In this document: in pieces, positions 1 through 8,370 of the stretch
How positions within the stretch are numbered: position 1 is the stretch's first letter
How the letters are laid out: each line of letters begins with the position of its first letter
DNA from: Salinicola acroporae
Lineage (GTDB): Bacteria; Pseudomonadota; Gammaproteobacteria; Pseudomonadales; Halomonadaceae
Direction of reading: 5' to 3'
DNA length: 64,000 nucleotides
NCBI RefSeq assembly: GCF_003206615.1
Contig: NZ_PZJW01000006.1
Location: 186,001-250,000 of the forward strand
Notes under the pieces: model-generated
Told to the model about the DNA's origin: nothing
The model's database searches: none
Seen by the model: only the letters and a program-made list of their open reading frames with translations
Program-made: the position numbers and the translations under genes

Positions 1-626
1 TGCAGCGAGAGACGCCATTGCGGGTGCCGAAGGCAATATCCGACGGTTGCTGCCATCGGGTCGCCATCGCTGACGATGGCACCTGGGTTGAGATCCATCG
101 GCTGCAGGAAAAAATGGGTGAAATCGAGCCCGGCGAAATTCGCCGGATCGACGCCCGCCTGGGGATAGACGAGCTTGAGCTCGTGGCCCCGGGTCAGGCG
201 TAGCGTCGTATCGCTTTTCGGGCTGACACAGATCCAGTCGATGCCCGCGGGTGCCGGCAGCGTGCCGTTGGTCTCGACGGCGACCTCGAATCCCTGCGCA
301 TGCATGGCGTCGACCAGCGCCTCGTCCAGCTGTAGCAGGGGCTCGCCACCGGTGAAGACCACGTAGCGCGAGACATTGGCCTGATCGGGCGCCTGCCAGA
401 GTGCCGTCAGGTGGGCTGCCAGAGCGGCGGCATCCAGAAACTGGCCGCCATTCTGACCATCGATTCCGACGAAATCGGTATCGCAGAAGGTGCACCGACT
501 TCTCGCGCGGTCACCCTCTCGGCCGGACCAGAGGTTGCAGCCGGTGAAGCGGCAGAAGACGCTGGCGCGACCGGCTTGGGCGCCTTCTCCCTGCAAGGTA
601 TAGAAGGCTTCTTTGACGCTGTACAT
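1..626 (-). CDS. queE: 7-carboxy-7-deazaguanine synthase QueE (3' end cut by window edge)
   Basis: QueE is a radical-SAM enzyme that converts 6-carboxy-tetrahydropterin to 7-carboxy-7-deazaguanine in queuosine/preQ0 biosynthesis. On the minus strand the reading frame opens at the ATG at 626 with MYSVKEAFYTLQGEGAQAG, the typical QueE N-terminus. It continues through a cysteine cluster of the family's CxxxC-type radical-SAM site (CNLW... CTFCDTD), then YVVFTGGEPLLQ, and reaches HPQWRLSL at position 3. Family members end with about ten more residues (a THK-containing tail), so only the very C-terminus lies outside the window; about 208 codons are visible. queC lies just upstream on the same strand, about 220 bases away, consistent with a shared pathway. 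The identification is secure; the stop codon cannot be seen. Confidence 0.9.
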   Translation of the reverse strand, partial: MYSVKEAFYTLQGEGAQAGRASVFCRFTGCNLWSGREGDRARSRCTFCDTDFVGIDGQNGGQFLDAAALAAHLTALWQAPDQANVSRYVVFTGGEPLLQLDEALVDAMHAQGFEVAVETNGTLPAPAGIDWICVSPKSDTTLRLTRGHELKLVYPQAGVDPANFAGLDFTHFFLQPMDLNPGAIVSDGDPMAATVGYCLRHPQWRLSL

Positions 627-844
627 GCAAACTTCCGTGCTAGGTTCATGCGGGCTGGCCGTCGAGCCGGCTACGCCCGGGCTTGGCGGGTCGGGGCGTG
701 TCGCGACGACGGTAGACTGCTTGGATTTTGTACCGCAAGCCGGCGAGCGAAGGCAGGATAAGGCAAGACGGCGAAAATGCGGAATTGACGCGGTGTGAAT
801 GTGCCTCTCGTGCCGACTTCGAGCGCGAGCAATTTCGACCCCCC

Positions 845-1543
845 CTAGTGCCGGTCTGGCAGTGCGTAGGGAATCGGATCCTCCAGTCCGACGCGGGCGA
901 AGGCGTCGAGTCGCTCTCGGCAGCTGCCGCACTCGCCACAGGCGGTCTCTCCGCCCAGGTAACAGGTCCAGGTCCGGGCATAATCGAGTCCCATCTCGAT
1001 CCCGTCGCTGAGAATGCTCGCCTTGTCGCTATGTAGATACGGCGCTTCGATTCTGACCGATTCGAAGTTGGCGATGGCGGCGACGTCGTTCATGCGGTCG
1101 ACGAACGCCGGTCGGCAGTCGGGGTACAGGACGTGATCACCGCCATGTGCGCCATAGAAACAGACAGCGGCTTCGATGTTGACCGCATAACCGATTGCCA
1201 GCGATAGCAGGATCATGTTGCGGTTGGGTACCACGGTATCGGCCAGATTGTCTTCGGCGTAGTCCGCCCTGGGCAGCGCGCGACTGCTATCCGTCAGTGC
1301 CGAATTGCCGATCAACTGGTGGATGGCGCGGATGTCGACGACCCGGTGAGACACTCCCAGCTCCTCGCACACGCGGCGGGCGACGTCGAGTTCACGAGCG
1401 TGGCGCTGACCGTAGTCGAACGACAAGGCATGGACCGTGTACCCGTCGCGGATGGCGCGATGCAGGACGGTGTAGGAGTCCATTCCACCGGAGTATATGA
1501 CCACGGCCGGCTCGGATGGGGAGTGAGAAGTCGAGGATGTCAT
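845..1543 (-). CDS. queC: 7-cyano-7-deazaguanine synthase QueC
   Basis: QueC makes preQ0 from 7-carboxy-7-deazaguanine, ATP and ammonia, in the cytoplasm. The 232-residue protein has the PP-loop ATP-pyrophosphatase signature SGGMDS near residue 18 ([17 protein letters not shown]), the family motif [16 protein letters not shown], and a C-terminal zinc-binding group [14 protein letters not shown] with a further Cys in the preceding ETACG. Length is normal for the family (about 220-235). It is followed on the same strand by queE, so both belong to one preQ0 module. Most family members have SGGxDS with Leu or Met at the variable place, so nothing is unusual here. Confidence 0.95.
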   Translation of the reverse strand: MTSSTSHSPSEPAVVIYSGGMDSYTVLHRAIRDGYTVHALSFDYGQRHARELDVARRVCEELGVSHRVVDIRAIHQLIGNSALTDSSRALPRADYAEDNLADTVVPNRNMILLSLAIGYAVNIEAAVCFYGAHGGDHVLYPDCRPAFVDRMNDVAAIANFESVRIEAPYLHSDKASILSDGIEMGLDYARTWTCYLGGETACGECGSCRERLDAFARVGLEDPIPYALPDRH

Positions 1544-1599
1544 GCTGTCAACCTGTGGCAGGGCAATCGGACTGGTATAGGATTTGGCGCCACCCGAGG

Positions 1600-2655
1600 C
1601 TATGTCGCGAAGGCGCCTCGTTCGCCGACGAGGGGCGTCAGGAAACGCTGCTTGAGTTCCTCCGGTGACAACGCCTGGGCCAGCAGATGGGCGAGTTTAC
1701 TGTGCGCGGCTTCCGGCGTCATGTCATCGCCGGACAAGATGCCAATCTCCGTCAGTGTCCGACCGGTGGCATAGACGTCGAGATTCACCCCTCCGACCGG
1801 GCATTGACTGATGGCGACCATGGTCTTGCCCGTCGAGGCGGCGCGCGCCAGCACGCCGATCAGCTCCGTATCTTCCGGTAGATTGCCACTCCCCCAGCAC
1901 TCGATGACAACGCCCTTGATCTGGTCGTCGTCCAGCCACCGAGCCACGTCCCTGGCGCGGATGCCCGGCCACAGGAGCAGGCGCACGACGTCGGGAAGTG
2001 GCGTGGCGGCTAGCTCGAATTGCGGTGCTCCTCGGTGTTGCCAGCAGCGTGAGGAGTACAGGACAGGGGCGTGATCCACCATCTCGCCGAGCAGCGGCCA
2101 GTTCGGCGTCTCGAATCCAAGACTGGACTCCGTGTACCATTTCCGTGCACGGCATCCTCTCATCAGGCGACCGCCGAAGCTGACGCAGACCTCTCTCAAA
2201 ACGCTCTCCGCCGCAAACCGCAACGCTGCCTCGAGGTTGTCGAGCGCGTCGCTATCGGCGGCTTCCAGCGGTTTTTGCGCCCCCGTCACGATGACCGGCT
2301 TGGATAGGCCCTGGAGTCGAAAAGCCAGGCTGGTCGCGCACCAGGCGAGCGTATCGGTTCCATGCAGCACCACGAACCCCGAGAAATCCCGATATCGTTC
2401 GGCGATCATGCTCGCCAGAGCCACCCAGTCGACGGGCGTGGCGCTGCTGGAGTCGATCGGGCTGGCCGCTTCCCACAGGACATGTCGTGGCAGCTTGCGC
2501 TGCCTGTCGGGTGGCAACGTCGACAGCGCCGCCGCCATGCGGGATTCGAAATCGCCTGCGGCCACCAGACCCCGGTCGCTTTCACGCATGCCGATGGTTC
2601 CACCGGTGTAGATGACCAGAATGGGAAGGGCATGGTTGTCGGTCGCGGAGTTCAT
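1600..2655 (-). CDS. ansA: Type I (cytoplasmic-type) L-asparaginase
   Basis: This protein hydrolyses L-asparagine to aspartate and ammonia. The start chosen is the ATG at 2655 (351 residues), because the protein from there begins [23 protein letters not shown], with the family motif (TGGTIGM) near the N-terminus as usual. A longer reading frame upstream would overlap the CBS gene. The second catalytic motif is [15 protein letters not shown], followed by [10 protein letters not shown] and [13 protein letters not shown]. No signal peptide is visible, which fits the cytoplasmic AnsA class (E. coli AnsA is 338 aa) rather than periplasmic AnsB. It starts 7 bases after the CBS gene's stop, so the two genes probably form an operon. 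The gene symbol is assigned by family only; glutaminase side activity cannot be judged. Confidence 0.88.
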   Translation of the reverse strand: MNSATDNHALPILVIYTGGTIGMRESDRGLVAAGDFESRMAAALSTLPPDRQRKLPRHVLWEAASPIDSSSATPVDWVALASMIAERYRDFSGFVVLHGTDTLAWCATSLAFRLQGLSKPVIVTGAQKPLEAADSDALDNLEAALRFAAESVLREVCVSFGGRLMRGCRARKWYTESSLGFETPNWPLLGEMVDHAPVLYSSRCWQHRGAPQFELAATPLPDVVRLLLWPGIRARDVARWLDDDQIKGVVIECWGSGNLPEDTELIGVLARAASTGKTMVAISQCPVGGVNLDVYATGRTLTEIGILSGDDMTPEAAHSKLAHLLAQALSPEELKQRFLTPLVGERGAFAT

Positions 2656-2662
2656 GATGCGT

Positions 2663-3286
2663 CTAGAGGTCGTGGCCAAGGATGACGTGGCAGATCGCGG
2701 AGAAGGTGCGAGCTTCCGGCGGATGGTTGAAATCGACCCCCAGCGCACGGCTGATATTGGATGCCGAAATGATGCCGCGAATCCTCGAAGCGCCGCTGCC
2801 ATCCGGTTCGGTGATCAGCACGTGTTGGTCACCCGATGTCTTCAGCGTTTCCACCAGATCGCCCACGCTGGCATGAGAAATCCGGGAGTAGGAGAGCGAA
2901 TGCAGTTCGCTGCGTGGCGTCTGGATCATCTCGGCAGTCACTTCGTCCCGACCGATCTGGTGTTTCTGCATCGCCAGCGTGATACGGCGACCGCCGATCA
3001 ACTCGCGGGCATTGATCACGCCGGTGAAGTTGCCGCTGGCGTTGACCAGCATCAGTAGCCGGACACCGGCCTGCTTCATCGTTTCCAGCGCCTGGGAGAT
3101 AGAGCTCCCGGTCGGCAGGGTATAGGGATGACTGACGCTGAAATCCGTGACCAGCATCGCGGCGGAGCTTTCCAGCGTCACCGACTGGGTCTGTGTCACA
3201 GGCTGAACGATACCGCTGACGCCATCCAGGTTTTCCAGGGGCAGTGCGGAAAAATGGACTTTTGACGGGTGGAGAGGATTGGCCAT
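2663..3286 (-). CDS. CBS-domain protein (two CBS motifs)
   Basis: This 207-residue protein has no enzyme domain. Residues about 45-200 look like a tandem CBS pair, of the kind that usually binds adenine nucleotides: the first ends in GVRLLMLVNASGNFTGVINARELIGG and the second in QHVLITEPDGSGASRIRGIISASNISRALG. The spacing and the terminal (I/V)I(S/N)A(R/S) pattern are typical of CBS modules. The start at 3286 has a good ribosome-binding site (GGGAGA, about 8 bases upstream). The asparaginase gene follows after 7 bases, suggesting an operon in which this may be a nucleotide-sensing partner; that link is inference. The first 40 residues have no recognised motif. Confidence 0.75.
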   Translation of the reverse strand: MANPLHPSKVHFSALPLENLDGVSGIVQPVTQTQSVTLESSAAMLVTDFSVSHPYTLPTGSSISQALETMKQAGVRLLMLVNASGNFTGVINARELIGGRRITLAMQKHQIGRDEVTAEMIQTPRSELHSLSYSRISHASVGDLVETLKTSGDQHVLITEPDGSGASRIRGIISASNISRALGVDFNHPPEARTFSAICHVILGHDL

Positions 3287-3354
3287 GGAGAGGTCTCCCT
3301 AGGTCGGTTGAGGCTCATTGTTGATCAAGCTCGGATCGAGCCTGACTGAAACCG

Positions 3355-3855
3355 TTACAGGTACTGGTGAAGATCGCCGCGCACGCTATCGAGGAAAGTG
3401 ATGAAGCGCGTATCTCTCTCGTCGTCGTGACGGTCGGTGCGGCAACCCAGTTTCATGCTTTTCTGGACCAGGAGTTCGTCATAGATATCCAGCGTGATCT
3501 TTATCGGTCTCTCCGCGGAAGGCGTGATATCCCCCTCTTCCAGCGTGAACGTCTCGAACAGCGTGGCCCGGATGCGGGTGGTCCCGCCTTCCGCCAATAC
3601 ACGACGCACGAACAACCAGCCTTCGCAGGCGAGATTCTCGCCACTGTCACGCCGTCGTTGAAACAGGGCTCGATAGCTGGCGCCTTCCTTGGCAGCGCGG
3701 TCCGCCATGCTGCGATAGGCTTCAGTGACCCGTGACGCCATGGCGCCGGTATCCGCAAGTTTGCGCAGGGCTGCCTGATGCTCGCGCCCCAGTTGTTCCT
3801 GCCGTTGAAAGCGCTGCCACAATCGATAATCGGCATGCAGGGAGTTCGCGTCCAT
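3355..3855 (-). CDS. Hypothetical protein, divergent from fliD
   Basis: I do not recognise this 166-residue protein. The start is placed at the ATG at 3855 rather than the ATG 21 bases upstream, because CTGGAGAAGAC (a good Shine-Dalgarno) directly precedes it. The N-terminal half (to about residue 75) is charged, helical-looking and rich in Gln, Arg and Ala. The second half looks like beta structure (a WLFVRRVLAEGG stretch, then ATLFETFTLEEGD, then IKITLDIYDELLV). No signal peptide or membrane segment is visible. It lies between the CBS/asparaginase genes and the flagellar cluster, transcribed away from fliD across a roughly 230-base region. Codon use resembles the neighbours, so the gene looks real. 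A motility role would be a guess from location only. Confidence 0.55.
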   Translation of the reverse strand: MDANSLHADYRLWQRFQRQEQLGREHQAALRKLADTGAMASRVTEAYRSMADRAAKEGASYRALFQRRRDSGENLACEGWLFVRRVLAEGGTTRIRATLFETFTLEEGDITPSAERPIKITLDIYDELLVQKSMKLGCRTDRHDDERDTRFITFLDSVRGDLHQYL

Positions 3856-3971
3856 GTCTTCTCCAGAGAGTGGCAAATTGTCGGTGGCCTATGATCGCCT
3901 ATCCAGTGGTCGTCTGGCCACCCAAGGTGGCTGTCTTCCCGAACGGGAAGAAAAAGAAGATCAGGCGACGC

Positions 3972-3998
3972 TAAAGTTCCCCCTTCAGCAGCCGATGA
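3972..3998 (+). promoter_or_regulatory. Sigma-28 (FliA) promoter of fliD
   Basis: TAAAGTTC, 11 bases, GCCGATGA. This matches the FliA consensus TAAAGTTT-N11-GCCGATAA at all but two positions. It lies about 90 bases upstream of the fliD start, in the right orientation, so fliDST and probably fliK are late flagellar genes here. Confidence 0.85.
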
Positions 3999-4085
3999 GC
4001 AAATTGACGCGTGAAAGTGCGCCTAATCGGCGTCTGCCGTTGCGATCGGCGTGTTACAAATGGCGTCAAGGCTTAGAGAGGTTAC

Positions 4086-5420
4086 ATGGCTACCATATCG
4101 TCACTGGGGATCGGTTCCGGGCTGGACCTGAGCGGGCTGCTCGATGACCTGAGAACGGCGGAGAACGAGAAGCTTACGCCGATCGTCACCCAGCAGAAAA
4201 GCTACAAGACCAAACTGTCGGCTTTCGGAACGCTCGAGAGTTCGTTGACGGCACTGCGCGACGCCGTCGGCAAATTGAGTGATCCGAAAACCTTCACCGC
4301 GGTCACCAGCTCGATGACTGGCGATGGCGTGACCGCCAACATCAGCGGTGACGCCGTCTCGGGGCGTTATCAGGTCAATGTTTCACAATTGGCGCAGGCC
4401 CAATCCCTGGCATCGGGCGGCTTGACCACCGACAAGACCGAAGCGCTCGGCAAATCCGGCACGTTGGGGCTCAGTGTCGGGGGAAACGAGTCGGTCGACA
4501 TCTCCATCGGTAGTGACGATTCGCTGGAAGATATTCGGGACGCCATCAACAAGGCCGATACCGGTGCCACTGCATCGATCGTGTTCAACGGCTCCCAGTA
4601 TCAACTGACGCTGACGTCCGCGGAGACGGGAACCCAGTCATCGATCCAGGTGACCGACAACGACGACCTCTTCGGGTTCAGCGAGACGGTGCCGGCGCAG
4701 GATGCAAAACTCGAAGTCAACGGGATCTCGATCACTAGCCAATCCAATACCGTCGAAGGGGCCCTCGAGGGCGTCACTTTCAACCTGACATCGACGACGG
4801 AAAGCGCGCAGACGCTCAGCGTGTCCAAGGACACGGAGTCGATGACAAAGGCGGTGAACGACTTCGTCGCTGCCTACAACAGCTTCCAGGACACCGCCGA
4901 TACTCTCACCTCCTACGATTCGGACTCCGATACGGCCGGCGTGCTACTGGGCAATTCGACCATGCGCAGCATCGAGTCGCGCCTTCGTGGCGTGCTCAGC
5001 TACAGCGGTGGTGAGGGCGAATTCTCGATGCTGTCGGATCTCGGTATCGAGCGTCAGTTGGATGGCACGCTCAAGGTCGACGACGACAAGCTCGCCGACG
5101 TCATGTCCAACAACAGTGAAGCTGTCAGCCAGTTCTTCGCCGGTATCGAGGGTGAGGGCGGCTTCGCTGCCAGCGTCGACGACACCATGGGGACGATTCT
5201 GGATGACGACGGGCTGCTGAAGATTGCCACCGACGGTATCGATACCTCGCTCGAGCGCTTGAGCGACCGGTATACGCGGATGCAGACGTCCATCGATGCA
5301 ACGGTCGCTCGTTATCGCTCCCAGTTCGCTGGCCTCGACTCGCTGGTTTCCCAGATGAATTCCACCAGTGATTACCTGACCCAGCAGTTCAATGCCCTGA
5401 ACGCGCAGCTCAACCAGTAA
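4086..5420 (+). CDS. fliD: Flagellar hook-associated protein 2 (filament cap) FliD
   Basis: FliD forms the cap at the filament tip and directs flagellin assembly. The 444-residue protein opens with MATISSLGIGSGLDLSGLLDDL, the classic FliD N-terminus (SLGIGSGLD). It continues with QKSYKTKLSAFGTLESSLTALRDAV (predicted coiled-coil D0/D1 region). The C-terminal FliD_C domain contains the SIESRLRGVL and SDLGIERQLDGTLKVDDDKL motifs, and the C-terminal helix runs about residues 395-444. The length is usual for the family. It is preceded by a near-perfect sigma-28 promoter and followed after 12 bases by fliS. The protein is rich in Ser/Thr and Asp with almost no Cys, as expected for a secreted axial protein. 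Confidence 0.96.
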   Translation: MATISSLGIGSGLDLSGLLDDLRTAENEKLTPIVTQQKSYKTKLSAFGTLESSLTALRDAVGKLSDPKTFTAVTSSMTGDGVTANISGDAVSGRYQVNVSQLAQAQSLASGGLTTDKTEALGKSGTLGLSVGGNESVDISIGSDDSLEDIRDAINKADTGATASIVFNGSQYQLTLTSAETGTQSSIQVTDNDDLFGFSETVPAQDAKLEVNGISITSQSNTVEGALEGVTFNLTSTTESAQTLSVSKDTESMTKAVNDFVAAYNSFQDTADTLTSYDSDSDTAGVLLGNSTMRSIESRLRGVLSYSGGEGEFSMLSDLGIERQLDGTLKVDDDKLADVMSNNSEAVSQFFAGIEGEGGFAASVDDTMGTILDDDGLLKIATDGIDTSLERLSDRYTRMQTSIDATVARYRSQFAGLDSLVSQMNSTSDYLTQQFNALNAQLNQ

Positions 5421-5432
5421 TAGGTCGCAACG

Positions 5433-5849
5433 ATGATGAATTCCCGACAGGGTGCCGGCGCTTATGCCAGGGTCGGCGTCGAATCGGCGGTGATGTCCGC
5501 AGACCCCCACCAACTGATCGTCATGCTGTTCGATGGGGCGCAGGCCGCCATCAGCAGTGCCCGGCTGCATATGCAGGATGGCAACCGTTCGGCCAAGGGG
5601 CTGGCCATCTCCAAGGCGATCGATATCGTCAACAACGGTTTGGCGGCCGCTCTGGATCACGAGCGTGGCGGTGAAATCGCCGCGAATCTTGCGCAACTGT
5701 ACGATTATGTCGCTCGGCAACTGGTGCAGGCCAATTTGCGTGACGACGTGAACCAGCTGGACCAGGCGGCATCACTGCTAGACAATATTGGATCCGGCTG
5801 GCGCGAGCTTCGGCATTCGCCCGCCGCATCGTCGTTGGCAGGAGTGTGA
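5433..5849 (+). CDS. fliS: Flagellin export chaperone FliS
   Basis: FliS binds the C-terminus of flagellin in the cytoplasm, prevents its premature polymerisation and hands it to the export gate (FlhA). The 138-residue protein shows the family's GAYARVGVESAVMSADPHQLIVMLFDGA block and then LHMQDGNRSAKGLAISKAIDIVNNGL, a four-helix-bundle pattern. It follows fliD by 12 bases and precedes fliT, the usual fliDST order. Two adjacent ATG codons (5433 and 5436) are possible starts; the first is listed. Confidence 0.95.
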   Translation: MMNSRQGAGAYARVGVESAVMSADPHQLIVMLFDGAQAAISSARLHMQDGNRSAKGLAISKAIDIVNNGLAAALDHERGGEIAANLAQLYDYVARQLVQANLRDDVNQLDQAASLLDNIGSGWRELRHSPAASSLAGV

Positions 5850-5853
5850 TCGA

Positions 5854-6234
5854 ATGAGATCAGCCGTGTCGGTCGTCGACCAGTACCGTCAGTTGCTTGA
5901 AACGTCGAGTCGGATGCTTGGCCTGGCGCGGGAGCAGGACTGGGAGGCGCTGGTACAGTGCGAAGCCGGTTACCTGGTGTCGCTGGAGCGCCTGCGCAGC
6001 GAGGACAGTGAAGAGCCGTCGAGCGATGCAGAGCGCAAGGAGAAGATGGCGCTGCTCGCGCGCATCCTCGAGCAGGATGCCGAGACCCGGCGTGCCTTGG
6101 AAGCCAGGCGCGAAGAATTGAGCCATCTCATTGGCAGTTCCCGGCGACAGCAGGCTCTAGGTGAGGTCTATCAGGCTGGAAGGGGCAGCATCGCCTCGCG
6201 ACTGCGCTCGGTACCGCCAGACGAGCGGCCGTGA
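5854..6234 (+). CDS. fliT: FliT-like flagellar export chaperone
   Basis: FliT is a small helical chaperone for FliD; in enterics it also inhibits FlhDC. The protein is 126 residues from the ATG at 5854, four bases after the fliS stop, and is highly helical and charged (QYRQLLETSSRMLGLAREQDWEALV is a typical FliT first helix with its conserved DW). FliT sequences are poorly conserved, so the assignment rests on this helix, size, and the fliD-fliS-X position. The last codon overlaps the GTG start of fliK (GTGA), implying translational coupling. Confidence 0.78.
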   Translation: MRSAVSVVDQYRQLLETSSRMLGLAREQDWEALVQCEAGYLVSLERLRSEDSEEPSSDAERKEKMALLARILEQDAETRRALEARREELSHLIGSSRRQQALGEVYQAGRGSIASRLRSVPPDERP

Positions 6235-7421
6235 GCGGCATCACTCCCATACTCGACACCCTGCTGCATCAAGTCCTTGGCAAGCGTGTCGATACCCCGA
6301 TCATCAAGGATCAGCCCTTGCCGGTATCGGCGGCCACCTCGTCCGATGCCATCCAGCCCGCGCGCAGCGACTCGAGATTGCATCAGCAGACGGGTGCGAG
6401 GGAGAGCGTGCCGCTCCCTGGCAATGCCGCCGGCAATGCGTCTGGCTCTCCCGCGGCGACCGGCAGAATCGATGCCTCATCGACACAGCTGCACCTGAGT
6501 CACGCCGCGAACGAGATCGCGGATATCCTTGCGCGATTTCCCTCCACCCAGTCGCCATCGATCAGACCACTCCTTTCGTTGCTGCTCCAGCCCGGCGATA
6601 GTCCGCAGGCATTGGCAGCGGCCCTGTCGCAGAGCGTCAGGGAAAGTGGCGTTTTCTATGAGTCTCACCTGCTGCGCTGGATGGCGGGGCAGTATCCTCG
6701 CGCCGCGCTGATGCGGGAACCACAAGCTTGGCTGAGTCTGACGTTCCGTCCTGCCTTCACTTCGCCGTCTTCGCCCACGCCCAGCCTCCACGGCTGGAGC
6801 CTCGCGCCCCAAGGCGCGAGCCGGGGTGGCGCGTCCAATCTGCCGGGAGTCTCGAAGGGTGGTGTCGCGGCATTGCCTGGTGACACGCCCGGCCAGGCGA
6901 GTGCCGCACGACTTGCTGGTGCCACGCATGCCATGACGATGTCCACGAAAGGCGACCCGGATGCGCAGGTCTCGGCGTCGATGACGCGTGCCCATCAGCT
7001 ATCTCAGTCTCCTTCGGACACTCTTCAGTCGCTGGTTCGCCAGCAGCTGGAGGTGATCGCCGCCCCCAGTCTTCGCTGGGAGGGTCAGCTGTTGCCGGGC
7101 GTCCCCATGGTGATGGTCTTGAGCGAGATTCCGCCCAATATCGTGCGCGACGACGATCAGGAGGGGGCGCGGGGCGGCCGCGAGCAGGAAAGCGAGGAGG
7201 GGGGCGCCAGCGACTGGCGTGCCGAGGTTCAGGTTCGCTTACCCTCCCTGGGCGTTATCGATATCGTCTTTCGCACGCGGCACGACGCCTCCCTGCAGGT
7301 TGAAATCTCCCCCGCCGAGGCGTCGGCCCGGGAGTTCATGGAGGTCGAGCTTTCGCCCTTTCGGGAGCGATTGTCGTCGCTGGGCCTGGAGGTGGATCTG
7401 GCGCTTGGGAGGCGGGCATGA
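6231..7421 (+). CDS. fliK: Flagellar hook-length control protein FliK (FliK_C domain)
   Basis: FliK measures hook length and switches the export specificity by contacting FlhB. The 396-residue protein begins with GTG at 6231, overlapping the fliT stop. The N-terminal two thirds is low-complexity, rich in Ser, Pro, Ala and Gly, as expected for the molecular-ruler part. The C-terminal part, about residues 265-396, has the conserved hook-length domain pattern (SDWRAEVQVRLPSLGVIDIVFR, then LQVEISPAEASAREFMEVELSPFRERL). fliK usually sits with fliE-J genes; its position after fliDST together with a detached FlhB-like domain is a variation. Because FliK binds FlhB's C-terminal domain, the next gene may be functionally linked. 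Confidence 0.85.
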   Translation: MSGITPILDTLLHQVLGKRVDTPIIKDQPLPVSAATSSDAIQPARSDSRLHQQTGARESVPLPGNAAGNASGSPAATGRIDASSTQLHLSHAANEIADILARFPSTQSPSIRPLLSLLLQPGDSPQALAAALSQSVRESGVFYESHLLRWMAGQYPRAALMREPQAWLSLTFRPAFTSPSSPTPSLHGWSLAPQGASRGGASNLPGVSKGGVAALPGDTPGQASAARLAGATHAMTMSTKGDPDAQVSASMTRAHQLSQSPSDTLQSLVRQQLEVIAAPSLRWEGQLLPGVPMVMVLSEIPPNIVRDDDQEGARGGREQESEEGGASDWRAEVQVRLPSLGVIDIVFRTRHDASLQVEISPAEASAREFMEVELSPFRERLSSLGLEVDLALGRRA

Positions 7422-7714
7422 GTGGTGATGGGGAGCATGACGCGCGACGGCGGGCCGTGGCTTTGGCGTACAGCGGCGAGCGTAACGACGCACCGCGCGT
7501 CGTCGCCAAGGGGTACGGGAACCTCGCCGAGCGCGTTATCGAGCTTGCCAACCAGGAAGGGATATTCGTGCATGACTCACCGGAGTTGGTCGCGCTTCTG
7601 ATGCAGGTCGATCTGGATGCTCGGATTCCGGAGTCCCTCTATCAAGTCATCGCCGAGCTTCTGGTCTGGATTGAGCAGGTCGACCGTTCCCTGGGTACGG
7701 AAAAGTCGAATTAG
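7418..7714 (+). CDS. FlhB C-terminal-domain-like protein (FlhB2/FhlB type)
   Basis: This 98-residue protein resembles the cytoplasmic, substrate-switch domain of FlhB/EscU without the membrane part. It has RRAVALAYSGERNDAPRVVAKGYGNLAERVIELANQ, comparable with the A(V/L)xYxxxxMxAPxVxAKGxxxxAxxI stretch of FlhB, and then GIFVHDSPELVALLMQVDLDARIPESLY, comparable to the LARALY-H segment. The NPTH autocleavage motif is absent: the chain begins just after where it would be. It overlaps fliK by ATGA, so the two are probably coupled. Similar small proteins are known in many bacteria, but their role is not well defined; a modulator of export switching is inference. A true full-length FlhB is present at 24067-25230. 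Confidence 0.75.
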   Translation: MSGDGEHDARRRAVALAYSGERNDAPRVVAKGYGNLAERVIELANQEGIFVHDSPELVALLMQVDLDARIPESLYQVIAELLVWIEQVDRSLGTEKSN

Positions 7715-8034
7715 CGTTTATTTCCGGTTGCACAATTCAACGATTCGGCATTTTTTGTGTAACTGCCCGGTGCCGGAGGCCGAATTCTAATTAGGTTTTT
7801 CGCCCGATCCATTGAAGATATTGAGATATAGATCAATCGTTTAGATAACTCTGTCCATGGCGGCAACCAAAGGTCAAGTTACCTATGGACATATTTTGTA
7901 ACACTGCTTGCTTTTTTTCATCAAAAAGTAGCAAACTTGGTTCATCATGAAGAGCTGATGTATAGCGCCAACAGTAGCAACCCGGAGCACCTGATCAACT
8001 GGTGCCAATAAAACCATACGCAGGGAATCTAGTG
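7715..8034 (+). promoter_or_regulatory. AT-rich flhDC upstream region, no gene
   Basis: This 320-base stretch is clearly AT-richer than its surroundings and holds no plausible gene. Several poly-T and poly-A runs occur between about 7850 and 7950. A short inverted repeat GCACC...GGTGC brackets TGATCAACT at about 7986-8004, some 30 bases before flhD. In enterics the flhDC control region is long and targeted by many regulators, and this region is the analogous place. I cannot point to a single convincing sigma-70 promoter or a defined operator in it. Confidence 0.5.
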
Positions 8035-8367
8035 ATGCACTCCAACAGTCTTCTCGACGACATTCAGGATCTCAATCTATCCTACTTGCTGCTGGTCCAG
8101 CGTCTGCTCAACGAGGATCGAGAGTCCGCGATGTTCCGGCTCGACCTCAATGCCGACCTGGCCGACACCATCGGGCAGTTGTCGATCAAACAGTTGACGC
8201 AGCTATCTCGCACCAACCAGCTGCTTTGTCACCTGCGCTTCACCGACGCCGACAAGCTGAACCTGCTGGTACACAATCCTCGGGCGCAGGGGCTCGAGCA
8301 GACCCATGCGGCGCTGTTGATGGCCGGCGCGGGCCGCGCTCCGTCCTCCGTGCAGCAGAGGAGCTGA
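8035..8367 (+). CDS. flhD: Flagellar master regulator subunit FlhD
   Basis: FlhD joins FlhC in the FlhD4C2 activator that turns on class II flagellar operons. The start is taken at the ATG at 8035 (110 residues), giving MHSNSLLDDIQDLNLSYLLL, which aligns with the enteric FlhD N-terminus. An upstream in-frame GTG would add 11 residues not found in the family. Further family marks are LVQRLLNEDRESAMFRL and LSRTNQLLCHLRF, the latter containing the conserved single Cys. flhC starts three bases after the stop. E. coli FlhD is 116-119 residues. The presence of FlhDC, rather than FleQ, marks this as an enteric-type flagellar hierarchy. Confidence 0.95.
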   Translation: MHSNSLLDDIQDLNLSYLLLVQRLLNEDRESAMFRLDLNADLADTIGQLSIKQLTQLSRTNQLLCHLRFTDADKLNLLVHNPRAQGLEQTHAALLMAGAGRAPSSVQQRS

Positions 8368-8370
8368 GTC

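Noticed and set aside
1600-2802. Longer asparaginase start at 2802
   Set aside because: It would add 49 residues with no family match, read inside the upstream CBS gene, and push the TGGTIG motif far from the N-terminus.
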